Below are positions 57,729 through 64,000 of a stretch of DNA of 64,000 nucleotides, in pieces. This stretch comes from Gnetum montanum (Eukaryota > Streptophyta > Gnetopsida > Gnetales > Gnetaceae): contig MNCI01016226.1 in NCBI GenBank assembly GCA_015680685.1, positions 1-64,000 of the forward strand, in the 5' to 3' direction. Below the pieces are notes generated by a model. The model saw only the letters and a list, made by a program, of their open reading frames with translations, was not told where the DNA came from and did no database searches. The position numbers were made by a program, and so were the translations under genes. The first letter of the stretch is position 1, and every line of letters begins with the position of its first letter.

Positions 57729-58970
57729 GTGGTTGAGGGACTTAGGATGTGGAAGGAGGTGCAGGTTGCAATGGGGGTGACTCCTACCTTTGAGCGGCCC
57801 TACGATGGGTACCAGGACAATTTGGTGCTATGGAATCTGGTATCATGGATCAGATGGGTGGACCTACTCCCTTTGCTCAAGGGGGAGCTAGATCTGAAGG
57901 ACAAGTTGTTCTTTACCAATCAGGTGGAGGACTATACTCCTTTCTAGGGGGTTACAATTGCCCTTATGAAGGATTCTATCATGGCATGGCTAGGGGTGTC
58001 GGTGAGGGATGAGGTAATCTTGCCTAAGGGATGTGGGCTTCAAGACATAGAGGCTTTCTTTTTGGGTTTGGTTCCCAAGACGAGGAGTGGCCACGTCCTT
58101 AGGTTGATGCTTTCACAACTTTGGCAAGACACAAATGAGTTGGTTGATCGGTATTTTGTCCAATCCAGTAACATGTGGAAGCTCCAAGGCATGCATTTTA
58201 GTTTCATGTGGTACATGTGGTTGGGATGTGTGGTCAACTTGCTGCAACTTTTCCTTGATAGGTTGAGACACCAACACCATGGATGGAATTTTGGCCTAAT
58301 CCTAACACTTGGGCGGGCTTTGCAAATGGTGGCTTTTCCTCTTTCAAGGTGTACCCCCATTCGGGCTATGTACGGATGGTGGCGTTCACGATGTGCACCT
58401 CCTGCGGTTGTGGATTTGATGGGTGATTTGGAGGACATAGATGTTGGGTCTAGGTTGATGGATGTGCCAACGAAAATGAGTCAGCAAGATTCTCAGTTGG
58501 AGGTGCATGCCCTTTCGCAAGGGTTGCATGCAAGGGAGGGGTCAGGGGTGCTAGTGGGAGAAAGGATGGGGAGGGTTTTGTCAGGGGAATTTATGGATCC
58601 TAAGACTCCCTGCTTGGAGGCACTATTGGCCAAAGTTGCTGAGGAAGCAATGGCTTGGGCAAGGGAGGAGGAGAGGGCTATGTGGAAGAGCAAATGGATG
58701 ACATGGAAGAAGAATTCCAATGGAAGTTAGAGATAATTGAGTGCCTTCATGTTGAAGCAGTGAGGGAGGAGTGGATTTGGCTGAGGCTGTAGCTTAGCAT
58801 GTGTTGGAGGTGGAGCTACAGGAAAGCCTTAGTGCTTAGCTCTAGGAGGAAGTGTGGGCCTAGGACATCCAGGAGAAAGAGGAGAAGGAGCGTAGGGTAT
58901 TGGAGGAAGAAGAGGTTGCCTAGATGCAAAGACAGCTAGACCATGCCCATGAACAGAGTGCACGATCTTG
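57729..58970 (+). pseudogene. unrecognised protein relic with coiled-coil C-terminus
   Basis: The longest clean frame in the window (254 codons, 57,966-58,730) plus an in-frame upstream piece (57,729-57,945) separated by one TAG. The N-terminal half is Trp/Leu-rich and globular (NLVLWNLVSWIRW; DEVILPKGCGLQDIEAFFLG; ELVDRYFVQSSNMWKLQGM). The middle is Arg/Pro-rich. The end is Ala/Glu/Lys-rich coiled coil, continuing in other frames to about 58,960. GC and CpG content are visibly higher than in neighbouring DNA. No known domain recognised; it could be a gag-like or host-derived gene. Confidence 0.45.
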
Positions 58971-58974
58971 ATTG

Positions 58975-60099
58975 TGGTAGGTGAGGTGCCCCTATGTCAT
59001 AATGAACATAGGGAGGAATATGTCATGGAACACACTACATAGGTATATTCGGCACAAGGGGCATGAGCTCCACTTGGATAGGAGGGCAATGTGGAGGAAT
59101 GCACTAGGAAGGCGAAAGCCTTCAAAGATTTTCAGCAGGCCCACACACACATTTGACCATTGAGATGCATGCAAGAACTCTCATGCCCAAAAACATGCAA
59201 CATAGACCAATATTTAACTCTAAACAAAGCTAACACATTAAAGAAACCTTTTCCACACTCAACTGGATATTCTCAACTGTTTCCCATCTTGGAATTGCCA
59301 CTTTGGAAAGTTGTCATGACCAAACAATATGTCTATAGGTATGGCAAGTCATCTCTCTGTCAAATTTGGCTTATAGGCAAAATGTTTACTGGTTGTGCAA
59401 GATGTCTCCTCTCTAGGTAAGATATCTCCCATCTTGGACAAGATGCTTCCCAAGTAGATGGAACATCTCTGGTCATAGCTTAGCTCTTAGTTAAGATGTC
59501 TCCTATCAATGCCCAACTCTTGGATAAGATGTCTCTTGAGTGTGCTAGAAATCTCTTAGGCTATCAAAATCTTCATTCAACCATTTGTAGGGATGACATA
59601 GGGTTCAGAAGAGGTGTCCCCACACCAATGACTACCTTCATTCATTGGACACATTGCATCAATGATGCACCTCCCTTTAAAGCCATCATTTGAGAGAAAA
59701 CATCCACACCTGAACCAAAATAAGTTAAAGAACATGATAGGGAGAGCAAAAGTGTAGTTATTATGAACCCTAGAAGCTCTCCAACATAACACCAAGGCCT
59801 CCAAGATGCCTTGCAAACTAAGATCCTTGTCAACTTTGTGGAATAAACTAAAAATAGGCAATCTTATTCTTATTTTTGAGAGATCCAAAACAATCGGTTT
59901 TAATGGATGTTAATGAATTCACCTCTCTACATGTAGCAAATATAAACCTGGATACATATCAAAAGACATAGTAAACTAAACTTCCTAAAACATCTAAATT
60001 TACATGTTCCGAGAAGAAAATAGCTGCTCACGTATTTTAAACAAACTGGTACTTTTTTCTTCTTACTGCCTTCGTAATCAATGCTTAGTCTCTTAATGA
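58975..60099. other. no supported gene; GATGTCTC repeats
   Basis: 59,395-59,560 contains about six irregular copies of aagatgtctcctctcttgg-type sequence. The rest is unique-looking AT-rich DNA. Confidence 0.4.
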
Positions 60100-60470
60100 A
60101 GTTTCTTCACCCTGAGAATCACTTTTTCTCTTTGGAGAAGAACCGTGACTTTCTCTTAATCAATAGTTGTAAAGATATTGGCACTGATTGCTGTCATTGC
60201 ATGAACCCAACTTTCTAGTACTGCGTCCATCAAGACCAATAAGTGTTCATCATTTGAAACCTTGTAAATCATTGCATTTAGATTTACCATTATGGTGCTG
60301 AATTTTGCCAAAAATTCAAAGATGGTTTTGGCTTCTTGCATTTCAACTTGATGTAATTTCCTAGGTAGAAAAACCCTATTGCAGGATGTAGTGGCAGGGA
60401 ACATTTAATCCAATTTCTTAAGCGAATACAATGTTGATTTCTTCTCTTGGTATTCTACTAGAATTAGATC
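60100..60470 (-). pseudogene. copia-type gag (UBN2) fragment
   Basis: The minus-strand frame has KLHQVEMQEAKTIFEFLAKF, then MVNLNAMIYKVSNDEH and VLMDAVLESWVHAMTAIS, closely matching the L-x-x-M-x-E...F...L...D-x-x-L-x-x-L-P-x-S-W-x-x-x-x signature of Ty1/copia gag. The piece after IDYEK is basic. Only gag is present; no protease or RT follows. Confidence 0.8.
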
Positions 60471-60479
60471 CACAATTAT

Positions 60480-61815
60480 CCGTATTCTGCTAGGATTGGA
60501 TATCCACAATGTGCCTATGAATCAAGCGTAGTGCCCATTTGATCAAGATTATGATGCTTTTCTGTGCCACGTGCATGCATTGTATTCTTCTGCGTCTCAG
60601 TTTTCCATTTATATAAAAATTACATGGGACATTTTACTTGGTAAGATAATTCCTGTTTCCTATACAGAGCACAAACCTAACGTAGACAGAGATATCAAAT
60701 GACAATATAAGAGAACTTAGATAGCCCAAATTTAAGTCACCGTCTGCCTCGTGTGTACTTCGGTCACCGTCCACTCCATCATGTAATCAACCTGATTGTC
60801 TTATGTGAGCTCTAATACTTCATGCAGCAAACTTGTGCACTCTAATACCTCATGTAGTAAATTTATGAGTGTTTTTGCTACCTCATGGTAAATCTGTGGT
60901 GCTTAACTGGGGTTGCACTCTACCACTCGGAGCAGATTTCTGTGCATTTTACTTCTAGTAGACTGTTGCCTTATGCAGCAAATTAGCTGTTTCATCTAGA
61001 TGAAGACCTCAATACCTTTCATAGTAAAATTTCAAGTTGAGCTTTGGTTGAATTCACATCATTTTAGATTACAGTACAGAAATTTTAAATAACTGATATA
61101 ACTTGTAATTTATATATGAAATTAGATCAACAAAAACGGGAAGAAATAGATCAGGTATTGATGGACACCATGATGGTTGACAAAACAGGACAGGACAAGA
61201 ATAGAAAACAAGAAAACATTGTGTATAACACTTACCCAATTCCTCTTGGATAATACTATTGCAAGCTCAACCCTGGTTACAAATGGGATCTTGGCGAGTG
61301 TGGCTTGTAGCATTACTAGTTCATCTGACTCACTATACTAGTTTAGCTATATATTTATGATATATATCTATTATTTAGCAGAGAGAATTTTTTTATTTTT
61401 CAATTTAATGAAATCCTAGAATTGATTCACAAAGAATTAGTTTCTCATGTTGAAAATAAATCAACACTCTAGTGTTATGACAATAATGATTTATTTTCTG
61501 TGGCAAAGCCCAATCAATACACACCCATTATTTATTTTCTAATGACAAAGTCCAACCAATACATATCCATATTAATTCTCATAAAAAAGGTTATCTCTTG
61601 GCCTTGCGTTATGAAGATAATTATTTATGCAGATAGTTATTGTTCATGATAAAGTTCAGCCAACTGGTAGTTGCAATAGACATGTGCTCAGATTAGTATT
61701 TCATTTAGTGTTGGGTCTCTTGGATAAACCATGGCTCAAAGTAAACCCTGTTCACAAGAAGGTAACAGTAATTTAAATTACATACCAATGAATTTAATCT
61801 ACATAACAACGGTTT
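60480..61815. other. possible degenerate copia LTR, otherwise no gene
   Basis: A minus-strand TATA-like tatataaatgg near 60,610 lies upstream of the copia gag, but no LTR ends or primer site could be fixed. Confidence 0.3.
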
Positions 61816-62065
61816 AACTTCTAACAATTAAGGGATCGGGCAGGCTTAGCTCTGCCTGGTTTTGTCCATGGCTGTTGCAGCTTACTGACTATTGTGTTCC
61901 CTGTGTATGCATAGGCCAGAGGAGGGCCAGTTGTGGGGGGATTTTGCTCCGTTTTTGGATTGGAGTCCTTGTTGTAGATATGCAGTGTACTTAATGTTTT
62001 TGTTAATATGATTTACCTGACCCTCTTTCCAGAAAAAAAAAAAAAGAGAAAAAACTTCTAACAAT
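61816..62065 (+). mobile_element. 5'-truncated LINE 3' end with poly(A) and 13-bp target-site duplication
   Basis: aacttctaacaat occurs at 61,816-61,828 and 62,053-62,065, flanking 224 bp. The insert ends in an A-rich tail after a 3'-UTR-like segment (gttaatatgatttacctgac). This is the signature of target-primed reverse transcription. The insert is GC-richer than its surroundings. It could also be a processed transcript 3' UTR, but the context fits an L1-type LINE. Confidence 0.8.
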
Positions 62066-62681
62066 AAAATTAGCAAGCAGCAACAACTAATAAAAAACAT
62101 GAAACAATTTACTGGTGTACCAATATGTACTTAACACCTAACTCATAGAAATAACAACACTAAGATTACAACTGATTCTTGCCAGCTGTAGATAAAACTA
62201 TCCAAGGTTAATTAAACTATCATAGCCACTAATATGATCACATTCCCCATGATATCTTAGTTGCACAAATCTTAAAATGATTATGGAACACAACAATTAG
62301 TTTTACAATTTGTCATACATTTGAAATGCAGATTTTGTTCATTTCATAGATTTTGGATTGTGGTACAATCAGAATCGTGGCTTGGAATCATGATATTGAA
62401 AGAATATAAAAAAGTATGGGATTTCTAACACTTTTTAAAAACTTTGAAATATTCAATTTTACATAATATTTGAATATTGAAAGAATATAAAACATAACAA
62501 CCAACCCAGAATTATGCAGAATTGTTTGGACTAACAATTGGAATTTCTGTGAGTTAAAATCATGATTTTGACATTGATCAAGAGGAGCTGGATGTTAATT
62601 CCGGATTGCTGGAATTACAGTTCTGATCTACATTGCATAAGTATGCAATCCATGCAATAAGAATGATACTACTTTTAATTC

Positions 62682-62754
62682 TAGACATAACACATCATCA
62701 TCATTATCATCTTAGCCTTGTCCCAAAACAATGGGGTTGTTAGACATAACACAT
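62682..62754 (-). mobile_element. 45-bp RTE-like LINE end with 14-bp target-site duplication
   Basis: tagacataacacat occurs at 62,682-62,695 and 62,741-62,754. The 45 bp between, read on the minus strand, is a GGGACAAGGCTAAG-type 3' end followed by an ATGATG-repeat tail. This resembles the 3' ends of plant RTE-type LINEs and their SINEs. Confidence 0.7.
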
Positions 62755-64000
62755 GCAAATTAATAACCATCCTGTCAAGATAACTCATTTTAGAAAGAAC
62801 TTAGAAAGAAAATGTTAACCATTCTATACTCTACTATATCACAATGATGGTATTCCACTTCATTTTATGGTTTGTTATCTTTTAAAAGGAGCATAGTTTT
62901 GACTTAAAACACAAGCTTGTTTAGATATTGGTGAACACAAATCCATTTTCCTTTTAAAACGTTATTGTATTTATTTAAAAGTTGTAATCCTTTGCATGTA
63001 AAATGTGAGCTAAGAGCAACTACATTTGTAGGATGGGTTAGTACCTAGCTGCAAAACTTTGAATATTCAATTTCGTGGTTTGCAGCAAAAGAACTCACAA
63101 AGTAAGACTTTGGTGCTACAATCCTTCTCGAATAAAGAGTAAATGCATATTTTTAAATTAAAATCATGCCTTAGGATTGTAGGTCAAATGCAAAATTGAC
63201 ACTTCTTTCACAAGTCGCATTACTTCAATTAGACAACATAGTTGATTATGTGGTTGATACCACTATTGACTACATTGATTGTTGGCCTATTGTGAGTGAG
63301 CCTGTGACTCGTATGATGCAAGCCACACAACCTTACCAACAAGCCACACCTTGATATGGAGAGGTTTTTTCTTTAATAAATAGTGATTTTGACATGGAGT
63401 GCCTTTTCTATAGAGTGATTGTGTTAATGATTTTAAGTGGTGTATGCATAATTAATTGGCTATGATATTTACTTTTGAAATGCTTATCAATGTTATGTTT
63501 ATCAAGGTGATACAAATCTCTCTATTTGCAAATTGCCTTTCATATGAGGTTCCATATCAGATTAAACGGCTCAGATGTTTGGCTAATTATGAAGCACTAA
63601 AGTTTTTAGAATCCATTTCTACACTTGCAAGAAAATTAGTAGAATGCATGATTAAGCACAGTTCTTCAACTAATGGAAAATATATTGCTAATTCAATCTG
63701 ATATTTCATCTTTAATTCAATATGCAAATAATTGTTTTTGTAGTACATCAATTTTAGGACATGGTAGCCTTTTCTTGTTGCATTTATGATGGAGGTGTGG
63801 AAGAGAAGAAGGAAATGGATGTTGCCCAAGAAAGAGGATGGATGGGCAAATTAAATCGCACAGGATGTATTATTAGACTTGGAAGTAAATCGAATGAGTG
63901 GGAAATGTCCTCTAACTCCACTAGAGGTAAGTCACACTATGTTGGGAAGACTTAACATATTTGTATGTTCAATACTTGGCATGCAACATATAACGATGCG
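62755..64000. other. no supported gene
   Basis: AT-rich; only short frames of random composition on both strands. Confidence 0.4.

Noticed and set aside
1-64000. CRISPR array, riboswitch, bacterial operon or intact host gene
   Set aside because: The composition, LTR and LINE relics and splice-like signals are those of plant nuclear DNA; none of the tandem arrays has spacer structure.

Overview
The window looks like intergenic DNA from a seed plant with a very large, repeat-rich genome. It is AT-rich and CpG-poor and packed with decayed retrotransposons; almost every long reading frame is broken by TAG/TGA codons of the kind C-to-T deamination produces at CAG, TGG and CGA. Gymnosperm-like is an inference; the sequence does not identify the species. 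I found no intact host gene, no tRNA/rRNA gene and no CRISPR array.

Region 1-33,226 reads best as a nested stack of related TAT/Ogre-like Ty3/gypsy elements. The outermost (copy A/H, +) gives gag-protease at 1-2,180 and a pol start, 3' region, polypurine tract and 3' LTR at 30,668-33,226. Inside it lies element G (+; LTRs 6,246-7,730 and 27,891-29,428), reduced to a gag start and a 3' region. Inside G lies unit B (+; 9,100-27,514: LTR, gag, protease, intron-like spacer, half of an RT). Inside B's RT lies copy C (-; LTR 20,860-22,121, protease and gag, no pol). B's intron-like spacer also holds a 4.6-kb antisense insert (15,103-19,743) bounded by a 10-bp inverted repeat. That insert carries a degenerate FCP1-like HAD phosphatase, probably captured host sequence.

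Region 33,227-34,814 is degenerate tandem repeats plus a perfect 249-bp inverted repeat delimited by single Ns, most likely a scaffold artefact. Region 34,815-44,544 is a nearly full Athila-like Ty3/gypsy element on the minus strand (D: LTRs, tRNA-Asp-type primer site, gag, protease, RT, RNase H, integrase, polypurine tract). Region 44,570-48,800 holds family E: a large imperfect palindrome and a long minus-strand coding relic for a coiled-coil-rich protein I do not recognise, next to LTR-like promoter segments.

Region 48,800-64,000 is a mosaic: a gypsy gag relic (49,635-50,530) abutting a LINE RT (50,560-51,890), a copia-type LTR with its primer site (52,925-53,542), a tRNA-derived SINE (53,600-53,778), a LINE with ORF1 and endonuclease but no RT (55,094-57,600), an unrecognised protein relic (57,729-58,970), a copia gag fragment (60,100-60,470), and two tiny non-LTR insertions with clear target-site duplications (61,829-62,052 and 62,696-62,740).
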